The translations under genes were made by a program, and so were the position numbers. This document shows positions 22,636 to 33,700 of a stretch of DNA of 64,000 nt, piece after piece; position 1 is the first letter of the stretch; the number at the start of each line of letters is the position of its first letter. Source of the DNA: Larus michahellis (lineage: Eukaryota; Chordata; Aves; Charadriiformes; Laridae); contig NC_133898.1 of NCBI RefSeq assembly GCF_964199755.1, positions 130,818,224-130,882,223 of the forward strand. Reading direction: 5' to 3'. Below the pieces are notes generated by a model. It saw only the letters and a list, made by a program, of their open reading frames with translations, did no database searches and had not been told where the DNA came from.

Positions 22636-22816
22636 CCATTGGACACGCCCCATTGGCTACGCCCCCCCTTGGCTACGCCCCCATTGGCTACGCCCCCTTG
22701 GTCACGCCCCCGGCTCTGACTCCGCCCCTCGGCCTGGCCCCGCCTCCCTCCGCGTCCCGCGCCGTTTGTCCGCCCGCGGCCGCCGTAGCGCGGGATTCAA
22801 ACGGCGGCGGCGGCAG
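22636..22816 (+). promoter_or_regulatory. PBK: PBK promoter and noncoding exon 1
   Basis: Five tandem ~15-bp units of the form (C)CATTGGCTACGCCCC occur between 22636 and 22705. ATTGG (inverted CCAAT, NF-Y) is at 22638, 22652 and 22683, with CTTGG variants at 22668 and 22697; most units also hold a GC box. Downstream, GCGCGGGA (22788-22795, CDE/E2F-like) abuts TTCAAA (22796-22801, reverse of the CHR element TTTGAA). Exon 1 ends at 22816 (gcggcag|gtaacg) and has no ATG; its 5' end is not visible. CCAAT plus CDE/CHR is the usual layout of G2/M genes controlled by NF-Y and DREAM/MuvB, which fits PBK. Confidence 0.7.
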
Positions 22817-22855
22817 GTAACGGCCGCGGTGCGGGTCCGGCGGGCGGGTTCCCGC

Positions 22856-22995
22856 CTCCCTCGCCCAGGTCGGGGGCTTCCACCTCCCCTCCCTCGCCCA
22901 GGTCGGGGGCTTCCACCTCCCCTCCCTCGCCCAGGTCGGGGGCTTCCACCTCCCCTCCCTCGCCCAGGTCGGGGGCTTCCACCTCCCCTCCCTCA
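22856..22995 (+). repeat. 33-bp tandem repeat, ~4.2 copies
   Basis: tcgcccaggtcgggggcttc units start at 22861, 22894, 22927 and 22960, with a variant (tcacccagg) at 22993. Period exactly 33; the four main copies are near-identical. Confidence 0.95.
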
Positions 22996-23059
22996 CCCAG
23001 GTGGGCTCCGGCAGCCCCGGCTCCTCCTTCTGCCCTCAGACCCCCGGCCTGGGCCTCCA

Positions 23060-24230
23060 CATTCCCCCTCCCCGAGGTGGGACCCGGCAGGCCTCGGCCT
23101 TCCCCCCGGCCCGACACCTCCCCTCACCCCCGGAGGTGGGACCCCCGCAGTCATCTTCTGCCCCCCAACATGGGTTTCGCGCTCCTCGCCCCCGGAGGTG
23201 GGGCCCCCGGGTCATCTTCTGTCCCCACTTCCAACCTGGGATGCTCCCTCTCGCCCCCAGAGGTGGGACCCCCACAGTCCCCTCTTGCCTCCCCCCCCAC
23301 GCCGAGACCCCTCCTCACCCCCAGAGATGGCACCCAGAGTCCTCTCCTGCCCCCCCGGGACACCCCTTACCCGCCCAGAAGTGGGACCCAGGAGGCCTCT
23401 CCTATCTCCCCCTGCCCCCGACCTGGAACACCCCCAGATGGGACCTGGGAGTCCTCTCCTGTCTTCCCCCCAACCTGGGACCCCCCCCTCACCCCCAGAG
23501 GTGGGACTCCAGAGTCCTCTTCTGCCCCCACCTTCCCACCTTGGGCCACCCCCGACACCCCAGCGGTGGGACCCAGGAGGCCTCTCCTGCCCCCCATCCC
23601 GACCTGGGACCCCCCTCACCCTCATAGGTGACACCCAGCAGTCTTTTCCTGCCCACCCCTTCCCCCTCCCTGGAACACCCCCCACCCCCAGAGATGGGAC
23701 CTGTGAGTCTTCCTCTGCCTCCCCCCAACCTGGGCCCCCCCCTCACCCCTATAGATTGCACCCAGAGCCCTCTCCTGCACCCAGACCCCCACCCTGAGAC
23801 CCCTCCTCACCCCCAGAGGTGGCACCCAGAGTCCAATCCTGCCCCCCAGCCTGTGGCACCCCCCCTCACCCCCAGAGGTGGGACCCCAGAGTCTTCTCCT
23901 GCCCCCTGTTCCCAACCTGGGACACCCCCTGTGTGCCCAGAGGTGGGACCCCCAAGGCCTCTCTGCCCGCAACCCACCCCCCCAACAACATGAGACCCCC
24001 CTCACCCCAAGAGGTGGGACCCCAGAGTCCTCTCCTGCTCCCCCCACAACCTGGGACACCCCCCTCACCCCCAGAAATGACACCCAGAGTCCTCTCCTGC
24101 TCTCCCCATCCCCCTCCAACCTGGGACCCCCCCCTCACCCCCAGAGGTGGCCCCCAGCAGTCCTCTCCTGCGCCCCCAACTGCAGATCGCCCCCATCACC
24201 CCAGAGGCGGGACCCTCAGGCCCCCCTTTG
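23060..24230 (+). repeat. ~62-bp minisatellite, ~19 copies
   Basis: The marker cagaggtgggacccccagag recurs, with variants, near 23074, 23135, 23197, 23260, 23324, 23382, 23437, 23500, 23564, 23625, 23690, 23752, 23814, 23875, 23939, 24011, 24073, 24143 and 24203. Intervening parts read ctcctgcccccc and acctgggacacccc. Confidence 0.92.
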
Positions 24231-24727
24231 CCATGGTGCCGGCTGTGCTGAGGGCTGGGGGGGATCCCTGTCCCAGTGGGAGCAGGCTGGGGACGCTTCC
24301 CCCTGCCAGCAGCTCCCTCCCTTGGTGCCACATCGCTTCCCAGTTCCCCTGGGACGCTGGTCCCAGGCTCAGAGACATCCCTGGAGCCATTACAGGGTTT
24401 GTTCCCCCCTCTGCAAGCCAGCCGTGGGGTGATCAGCCCCGCGGGGGACACAGCGGTGACAAACTGTGGGGTGACATTGGCGAAGGAGGGTGCCCGTAGA
24501 GCCGAGAACTCCCGACGGGTGTCATTCACGTAATTTATGTCCTTTAATGTATTTTCATGCTGTCTGTAGTGCCCCTGCATGTGTTAGGGCTGGAGCCCTG
24601 CACGGCTCCTGCTCCCAGGTCCTCTGGAGCGGTTACCCCCAGCGGTTTTGGGGGTGGAGGTGTAATAAAGTCTAAAATGTAATAATATAATAATAAAGTC
24701 TCTCCTCTGCTGTAGGGGTTTGCAGCG

Positions 24728-24776
24728 ATGGAAGCCTTCAAGTCTCAGAACAACCTGGTGCGCAGGGAGAAACCTG
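24728..24776 (+). CDS. PBK: PBK exon 2 (start codon)
   Basis: ATG preceded by gcagcg; encodes [16 protein letters not shown] plus one base. The exon begins at 24716 or 24726 (two possible AGs); donor CCTG|gtgagc. Confidence 0.88.
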
Positions 24777-27700
24777 GTGAGCGGAGTTCAGGCGTCAGCC
24801 CTAAATATTTCCAGAGGGAAAGCGAAGGCTTTGCCATGGTCCCTGTGCTTTGCTGCGGGGGTGCGGGGGGGCGATGGGCGTTAAAGCCGCCTGTCAGGGT
24901 GGGCGTCATGGTTTCACCCTCGTAGGGAGCTCAGCATCCCGGCAGGATGGGGGCGAGAATCGCAAGGGTAAAAGTGAGAAAACTCCTGCGTTCAGATGAA
25001 ACCAGTTTAACAGGTAAAGAAGAGCTGCCCGCACGAGCCAAGCAAATCCAGGAATTCGTTCGCTGCTTCCCATCGGCAGGTGTCGTCTTTGCCACATGCA
25101 AATTCGTGAAGCCGTCCGTATGTTTTTTAGGAGGTTGGGCCAGGTGACCTTTAAAGGTCCCTTCCAACCTGAATTATTCTATTCTATGATTCTGTGCGTT
25201 TGGCCATCCCCGTCCCGCGTAGCGGTGAGTTGGGAAGACAAACACCGTCACACCAAACGTCCCCCCTTCCTCCTCCTCCTCCTCCTCCTCCTCCTCCTCC
25301 TCCTCCCCAGTTTTATTGCTGAGCACGATGTCCCTGGGGCCAGTTGTCCCATCCATGTCCCCTCCCAACTCCTTGTGCCCCCCCAGCCCATCGCTGGGGA
25401 GAAGCAGAAAAGGCCTTGATGCTGCGCAAGTGCTGCTCAGCAAGAACTAAATCATCCCGGTGTTACCAACGCTGTTGTCATCACAAATCCAAACCCCAGC
25501 CCGCTATGAGGTGCTGTGGAGAAAATTAACTCCATCCCAGCCAAACCCAGTAGAGTTGCTTAGCCTGGAGAGCAGATACGACCAAAAAGCTGCACCTGAG
25601 ATCAGGTTTGAACATAAAACTTCATAGCGAGCGGTCATAGAACCATAGAACTGTCCAGGTTGGAAGGGACCTTTCAGATCATCGAGTCCAACCATCAACC
25701 CAACCCTGCCAAGGCCACCACTACCCCATGGCCCTCAGCACCACGTCTGCCCAGCTTTTCAATCCCTCCAGGGATGGCGACTCCACCACTGCCCTGGGCA
25801 GCCTCTTCCAATGCTTCACAACCCTTTCCAGGAGGAAATTGTTCCCAATATCCATCCTAAACCTCCCCTGGCGCAACTTGAGGCCGTTTCCTCTTGAAAA
25901 AAGAAACTGGAAATCAGGTGAGAAACCCAACGAGGGTGGTGGCAGCAGCTTGGTGGGGCTGGAGTTTGAATTTGGTATGATATTGGGGGGAAAAGGGGGT
26001 TTGGAAAGGAGCTTTTCTAAAACCTGAACTGGTTCTGCACGTGGTAGAGCCATAGATGCGATTTGTGGTTAGAGCATCAAAGCTCCTCGGGAGAAGTTGC
26101 TGCGTGGGCTCATTCCTGGGTTTCTCTCTTCTTTTTAGACGGGGGACCAGTTTCTGTCACTATCCCGGCCTCTCCCTTCATGCAGAAGCTCGGGTACGGC
26201 ACTGGGGTCAACGTCTACTTGATGAAAAGGTGCGTGTGGGGCTCGGGAACGGGACTCGGCATTCTTTTTTCCCCTGGAATAACATAAGGGATGGACAATG
26301 TTTGAGCTTTGAGCAAGAAAGCGCTGCCGTCACCGACCTTCAGGTGCTGCCTGCGCCCCTTCGAGTGGGCAGGGAGCGGAGGAAAGGGGGGGAATTTCCA
26401 TTTCCAGTTCTCCCATCTGCGCTGGAGGGATGGGGTGCTGGGAAGGAGCCCGTGGTTTTGGGATCACCCGTCAGCGTTATGGAAATCCCGCATGGCAGCC
26501 ACCATCACAGGGGCGACTCCAGGTTCTCGCACAAGCCGAAAGACAGATTCCTTTATGGAAACGCTTTTCATTAATAATGCTACAGCTGAGCCGGAACCCC
26601 CTCGGTTATTTTCCTGTGCTTTTTAAAGCCTCGCAATCTCTGATATAAGCTGCCCGTGCCCCTGTTCGCACAAGTGTGCGTCTTTTTTGTCTCCTCTTCG
26701 ATGGCTGGAGTTTGGGTGCGGGCGCCTTTCCCTTCTTCCACAGTTTCACGAGCTTTTTGTCCCACCTGCACCTGGATCTCATCCATCTTCTGCTGACTCC
26801 AGGTAGAGTGAGCCCCTTCTCCATCTCCAAGATTTATAGTTCCCTTTCCTTTGATCCTAACGGTGACTCTCATTCGTATTGCTGAAGCATACAGTCTTCA
26901 TTAGTATTACTTACACAATTTATTTCTGTTAGTTAAGTTACAATACATCAAAGTCACGCAAAACCGCCAGCCATTCTTCTGGGGCTGAGGAGGAGCTCGG
27001 CCGAAGTTCAGGGTGTTGCGAGGTTACGGCTTCCTACTATTGCCAACCAAAGCACGTGACCTTGAATAACGAGATTTAACGTGATCTAATGAGATGTATT
27101 TGAGGTGCCAGAAGTCCCCGCTGTGTTTTATTCAGCGTACCTGCTTATTTCTCTCGACGTACGGGCTCCACTTCCTCTGCCTTTAGCTTCTCTCCAGGCT
27201 GCCTCAGCTCCTCCAGCCCCGGAGTCAGGGTCCGTAGTATCCTACTAAAGATCCTTGCTTTTTTTAATGCGTTACCAATCGAGGTGTTTCTACAATAGCC
27301 TGGCCCCGTTCTGGGTCTCTTAATCTTTGTCCTTCTGTTAATATTAATTTTAAATGTTTTACTTTCTGCTGGCACAGCTGAAGCTTAGAGAGAGACACAC
27401 GGTGACCTTTTCCTGCTCAAGCAGCACGTGGACAAACCGCGTCTTTCCAGCAATCTCTGCGTGTCGTGCTGGCACGTAACAAACCACCTACACCCTGTAC
27501 AAGTATAAACCCTCCAGGTAATCTCCTACCTTTCGAATATTCTCTTTGCCACCCTGGCATTTGATCCTTCAAATAGTTGCAGGTTTGGTCCACAGACACA
27601 TTTGCCGCCAATTCGTTGTTAAAATGCTGGAGAGCCGTTCCCCGGCACGTCAGCGAAGCCTGTTCCCACCTTCCCCGGCAGCTGCGGGGTGTTCCTCCGG

Positions 27701-30700
27701 CCTCTGCATTCCTGCACTTGAGTGCGATTCACTCCTCTCTCCTCCCAAACTCTGATCACACTTAACGCATTTCTAACCACCATTCGGCAATTACCTCTTT
27801 AATTATTATAATCCCACTTAGGGCCGTCCTGGGGCCCGGCAGTCCGATTTCCCCCTGCCTGTAGGGTTTATCCCACCTTTTTTTTTTCCAATTATCTTTC
27901 TGTCTGGATGGAATAACTCTTCCAATATCAGCTTAACATCGCCCAGGATAGATTATATCCCAAACAGATATTAAAAAAATAATGAGGCGCATCGACCCGC
28001 ATCTTCCCTTTACCGGGGCATTTGGTTTCCCCACATAACCGAAGCCCCGGCGTTGCGGGGTGGTGGTGTATCCCGTACATACCAATCATCCCTTTCCTGA
28101 GGTTTTTCGTCTGCTAAAATCTTCCGTGTAGCAAATTTCTTTAATTCAAAGGATCCTTCGCCCCCAGCTCCTCTAAGTGCTGGCCAGTCTTCCCTACACA
28201 ATGTATTGCTCGTTGGTCGGGTTGGGTTTTTTTTGCTAGATCTGCTGTGCCATCCATTTTCCTCCAATTTTCGAGTATCTTGGCCAAGGGCGTCCCCGTC
28301 TCCGGGCTGTTCCCCATATCTGTATGGCAAATTTGTGCGCCTTACGCTGATCAGGCTGCACAGACCTATCCCAGCGCTGCCGAGGTGGGACTCGAACCCT
28401 CTCGGACTCGGAATATTTAGAATTTAGTAGCGGGATTTTACCCCTCGTGGATCGTGGCCTCCCGTTGTTAAAGGAGGAGCCGCTGCCTGAGCCTTCACGC
28501 ACTGTTCAGTGTCGCAAACACTCGCTCCCGGGCGCTTTCACCTTCTTCAGGCTCGACCCTCGGTTTCCCGCGTCAGATTTCATAAAATAATTCATTTAAT
28601 TAGAAGGTCCAGCAGCAAGGCCAGCACGGACGGGCGCCTCCAAAGCGAGGGACCCCGAACAAAGAAACCCCTGAGCAATTACACCCTTGGGATTTCTACA
28701 CGCGCCGTCCAGGCGTCTTTTGGTCCAACGGTGACTTTTGGTCTGGGGTCTTCTAACATCTTATGGGATTCTTCTCCCGTGCCCAGGCAGGCTCTTGCCT
28801 GGTTCATCTGGTTTCGGCCGAGGGTTGGAGCCTCCGTATCTCCTGGTTTACATTCCTTGTGCACCTGCCCTTGTTGGCAGAACGTGGGGAAACCGAAGAG
28901 TTCCGGACTTGAAAGAAACGCTACCAAAACATCCGTGTGATATCCGGCACTTTCCCGTGCTAAAAGACTAAACACCACCATACTGGCTTGTAGGAAAATT
29001 ATTACGAATACCTTTCCCACGGCCTAAAGGCTTCAGCGAATCCAGCTACTCCTGCTAAGTCGAGCTAAGCAAGCAGCACAAATCACACCAAATTATAATC
29101 CTAAGTAATTTATTCTACTTAAAACTTACTTATTTATGCTAAACAATTAATCTCCCTCAACACCCATCTCCAAAGTTCCCAGGTGAACTCACCCCACACC
29201 GGCAATTGGACGTTTGGAGACGAGAGGGTCCGACGTCCAGCAGTGGTTGCCCAGAGTCCCATCTGGGTGGCCAAACTCCGTTATGGTGGCTGGCACGTGG
29301 AATTTCCGTAACAATCAGCCTTTCCCTGGCCTGGAATTCAGGGATTTGGGCTCCATTCCTGGCTCTGCCGGGCAAGCTGCTTCCCTCCCCGAGCCTCCGC
29401 TCCTCCGCCTGAAATTGAGATATAAATATCAGTGATATAAATCTCCTTTGCTAAAACGCTTGGAAATCCGATGGAGGAGCGCTGTGTAGGGGCGAAGCGT
29501 TGCCGTGCGCCTCCGAGGTGTGCACGTGAGCAGGATTTAGTTTGTTTTAGCACCGTTCTTTATTACTTCTACAAAATAAAGGCAGGCGCTCTCCGGAATG
29601 GCTCCTCGTGGAGCCGTGCCAGCTGTACCCGGGCTGCTGGTTGCGAGACCGGTGTGGATTTTCCCCCTGCAGATCTCCCAGAGGTTTGTCTCGCTCCCCG
29701 TGGGCTGTGAAAAAAGTCAATTCCCAATGCAACAAGAGCCAGCAAAGCATCTATCAGCAGAGACTGACCGAAGAAGCCAAGATCTTGAAAAACCTCCAAC
29801 ATCCCAACATCGTGGGTAAGTTTCCGGCACAACCCGTGTCACGAATTGCAGATGGAGCTGTTGGAGCCAGTTCTGGGGCCAGGTGATGTGACACGAGACT
29901 GCCGTGGGGTTCCTCTGTCCTCCCCGTCTGGCTCGGGGGGTCCGGAGCCCCGGGGTGCGATGGCTGGGAGGGCGCACAGTGTCCTTGCTCCGTCCTTGGG
30001 TGTCGGCGATGGGTTGCTGGGCTGCTGCGCTTTCGGTTGGGTCCACCATGGACCTCGTTAAATTAAATTAGTCTTGTCCTGCGTGATGGGGACTTGGGAG
30101 TGCTCCTGGGCTGCCAGGGCAGCATGGCTGGTGGCGGAATCATAGAATTGTTTGGGCTGGAAAAGACCCTTCAGATCACTGAGTCCAACCATCAACCCAG
30201 CACTGCCAAGGCCACCACTACCCCATGGCCCTCAGCACCACGTCTGCCCGGCTTTTAAATACCCCCAGGGATGGCGACTCCACCACTGCCCTGGGCAGCC
30301 TCTTCCAATGCTTCACAACCCTTTCCAGGAGGAAATTGTTCCCAATATCCATCCTAAACCTCCCCTGGTGCAACTTGAGGCCGTTTCCTCTTGTGCCATG
30401 GCCTGTTCCTTGGGAGAAGAGCCCGACCCCCCCTGGCTACCCCCTCCTTTCAGGGAGCTGTAGAGAGCCAGAAGGTCTCCCCTCAGCCCCCTCTTCTCCA
30501 GGCTGAACACCCCCAGCTCCCTCAGCCGCTCCTCACCAGACTTGTGCTCCAGACCCCTCACCAGCTCCGTTGCCCTTCTCTGGACACGCTCCAGCCCCTC
30601 AAGGTCTTTCTTGGCGTGAGGGGCCCAAAACTGGACACAGCCCTCGAGGTGGGGCCTCCCCAGTGCCCAGTCCAGGGGGACGGTCACTGCCCCACTCCTG

Positions 30701-33700
30701 CCGGCCACACTAGTGCTGACACAGGCCAGGATGTGCTGGTGGCATCTGCAGGAGCCCGCAGACCACAGGACCCTGCGTTGCAGCCGTGCCGCAGGGGTGG
30801 ATGCCTGAGGCTCTTCCTCCGACCCCGTGCAAGATCAAGGCAATGGGGTTTGCCCACAAATTTGGCTCGTGGCTGGAGCCCCTTGGCACTTGTTGCCTGT
30901 TGAGATGGAGGCGGTCACCGTGCCGTGATTATCTGGGTGAGTCACCCGGCAGAAAGGGTTCCGGTGAGCCCACCCTGGGGACACACCTTTGTGAGGGACA
31001 ATCGAGGCTCTGTTATGTTCTTGGCTCTCAATGGTAGGAATATTTTGAGAAGCTGCTCAAGTCTGTGTTTAATTTCTGCTCTTATCTTGTCTAAAAATCT
31101 CTCCCGCCACTCCGAACAGCAGCTTTGTTTGACTTTGCTTTTATTTGTGCTTTAAACCGTCTCGGTGCAGTCGCTGGTATTAGAAATGCTGCCTGCAAAG
31201 AAGTTTGTTTGTATCCCTAAAAAGGCACGTCTTGCTTCTGGCAGGAGTTTAAGAGCAAAGAGAGTCTTGACCTTTCACACTGCAAACATTTCACGGCTTT
31301 TTTTTTGTAAAAGGTGCCGTAAATCATTTACGGGATAAGGTGTTTTGCTATGCCGTTATGCAAGGCTTGGCCATTTATGATTCCACCTGAAGAGTATTGT
31401 TTATAGCTAGGAGTAAAACACGGAGGAAGAAAGGTCAGATGACAGCTAAGACTAACTTTCTGCAATGGCCCTTGTGAGACGAGGGCTTGGCTTTGCCCGA
31501 CATCCCCCTGCCCTTTGTCTCTCGTCTGCAGCTCCTTATCTTTGCAACGGGGGGATGGAGGGATGGAGAGCAGCCCCGAGGAGAAGGACTTGGGGGTGTT
31601 GGTGGGTGAGAAGCTCCACAGGAGCCGGCACCGTGCGCTGGCAGCCCAGAACCCCCCCGCAGCCTGGGCTGCATCCCCAGCAGCGTGGGCAGCAGGGCGA
31701 GGGGGGGATTCTGCCCCTCTGCTGCGCTCGGGGGAGACCCCCCTGCAGTGCTGCCTCCAGCGCTGGGGCCTCGGCACAGGAGAGACACGGAGCTGTTGGA
31801 GCGGGGCCAGAGGAGGCCCCGGAGATGCTGGGAGGGCTGGAGCCCCTCTGCTGGGAGGACAGGCTGAGAGAGCTGGGGGGGTTCAGCCTGGAGAAGAGAA
31901 GGCTCCGCGGAGACCTTCCAGCCCCTGCCAGTCCCTCAAGGGGCTCCAGGAAAGCTGGGGAGGGACTCTGGAGCAGGGAGGGGAGCCGTGGGACGAGGGG
32001 GAGGGGTTTTACACTGGAAGAGGGGAGATTTGGATGAGCTATTGGGAAGAAATTCTTTGGTGTGAGCGGGGTGAGCCCCTGGCCCAGGTTGCCCAGAGAA
32101 GCTGTGGCTGCCCCATCCCTGGAAACATCCCAGGCCAGGTTGGCTGGGGCTCGGAGCGACCTGGGCTAGTTGAGGATGTCCCCGCTCATGACCAGGGGTT
32201 AGACTAAATGACCTTTAAAGGTCCCTTCCAGCCCAAACCATTCTCTGATTGTATTCCATGGTTCTGTGTTGGCCCTGCAGGTCTGCTGCTGTTCTCCTCC
32301 CTCCTTTCTACTGGTTCTCTGTCCCTCAAAGTTCGTGATAAACCTCCCAGGGCCTCCCAGCCCTGGCACAGGGTCCAACCTGACCTGGGGAGTGACGGGG
32401 GGGGTCTGTGGGCTCCCTGGGGGAGGCAACTCCTTTAGCCCAACAACGTTTGTGGCTCGTGGCCCTTCTTGGGGCCGCACAGGTCTCCCTGGACATTCCT
32501 GTGGCTTCACCTCACCACGTAACGCTGAGAACCAGGTCCCCGGGGTGGGAATTTGTTTGGGGTTGGTTGGAGCCGCCGGGGAAGCTCCTGGGGAGCAGCC
32601 CCAAAAGCTCGGGCTCCGTCGGACCGTAGAGCACGTGGAAATGCTGCTGCCTCCCTCGGCTTTCTAACACGCCCGTCTCTTGGAAGGTTACCGTGCGTTT
32701 ACCGAGGCCAACGACGGAAGCATGTGTCTGGCCATGGAGTACGGCGGAGAAAAATCCCTCTGTTACTTACTCGAAGAAAGACGGGAAAAAAAGTTGGGCC
32801 CTTTCCCTGCTGCCACCATTTTCAAAGTTGCCCTGAGCATGGCGCGGGGGCTGAAGGTATGTTTAACGTTAACCGTAGCCGTTCCGTGCAGAATCGCATC
32901 CACTGGTGACACTGGAAAAATAAACGAACGTGGTGTGTGAGAGGGCCAGGCGCGACGGAGAGCGGACACTGTGACGCCCCGTATCCAGCCTCAGGGGGTT
33001 TTTTACCGGGATGCTGTACAGATTAGGGTGAAAATATCCCTAAAGCTCGAGATTGAAGTAATACAGAAAGAGACGCAATAGGGGTTTTGTCACGTCGGTT
33101 CTGCTGCCCTCCCCTGGGGCTACCTGCTGTTCCTGCTTGCTAGCCGGCCGGGCTGGCTGCTGGCCCCTGCAGGGAGCTGGCCTTGGCAGTAAGAGTGGTC
33201 AGCTGGGGCCGGTGGTGCCACTCGCGTGCCTCCTCTCGCCACGCTGAGGTTGAATTTAGGGAAAAAGGGGGAAAACGGAGACTCTGAACCACGGCACTGC
33301 TTCTGAGCCTCAGCACGGCTGTGCCGGCCTCGGGGTAAAGCACAGGCTGCGCCGGCTGAGAGGTGGCTCCGGGGACAATGCCGTGACCGTGCCCTTGGCC
33401 ACCAGCTATTGCCTGCGCTTTCCAAGCGCTCTCAGGTGCTTCTCGCAGCCTTTCACTAAAAGCCTCCAAAACTCGGCTGGGCGGAACAACCCACGCTGTG
33501 TTTTGTAGGGCTTGAGGTAGGTGTAGACCCATCCTTGAGGTTTTCAGGCTGAAGCTGTTAAACATGAAGGGGTTGGGGTTTTGTTGTCCAGAGGGGATGG
33601 CTCCTCCTGCCTCTCCATCGCCGTGTCCGTGAGCGGGCGCTAACGGCTCCTCTCTGCCTCTCAGTATCTTCACAACGATAAGAAGCTGCTCCACGGAGAT

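Larger units (their letters stand above)
22817..24715 (+). other. PBK intron 1, mostly minisatellite
   Basis: Two arrays fill most of it: a 33-bp repeat at 22856-22995 and a ~62-bp repeat at 23060-24230. Just before exon 2 there is an AT-rich stretch with two AATAAA motifs (about 24664 and 24692). Confidence 0.8.
24903..25554 (+). mobile_element. LTR copy related to 12037-12604, with nested CR1 tail
   Basis: Shares with the SCARA5 LTR the order gagaatcg..aagggtaaaagtgag, aggaattc..gcttccca, ttgggaagacaaac, cccatcgctgg and caaatccaaacc. It is interrupted by a CR1 fragment ending near 25200. No clear target duplication, so the ends are approximate. Lies in PBK intron 2, sense. Confidence 0.75.
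29816..32686 (+). other. PBK intron 4
   Basis: Contains CR1 copies at 30138-30743 (minus) and 31548-32268 (plus). The sequence between them, about 30750-31540, shows nothing recognised. Confidence 0.7.

Noticed and set aside
21282-22653. Long minus-strand frames (277-332 codons) with repeated GVSM/PWGG peptides
   Set aside because: Translations of the intergenic minisatellite, with no start context or conserved domain.
22082-23797. 571-codon plus-strand open frame across the PBK promoter region
   Set aside because: It runs through two minisatellites and the promoter. Proline-rich repeats from a 33-bp unit keep it open; no domain is seen.
28380-28440. tRNA-like GGTTCGAGTCCCACCTCGG on the minus strand
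   Set aside because: Only a T-arm-like hairpin is present, with no D-arm, anticodon arm or acceptor pairing. It lies in the ERV leader and is better read as leader structure.
31465-32207. Frames with [20 protein letters not shown] and similar peptides, also at 13068, 37995 and 57804
   Set aside because: They recur at every CR1 copy and come from the CR1 3' region, not from host genes.
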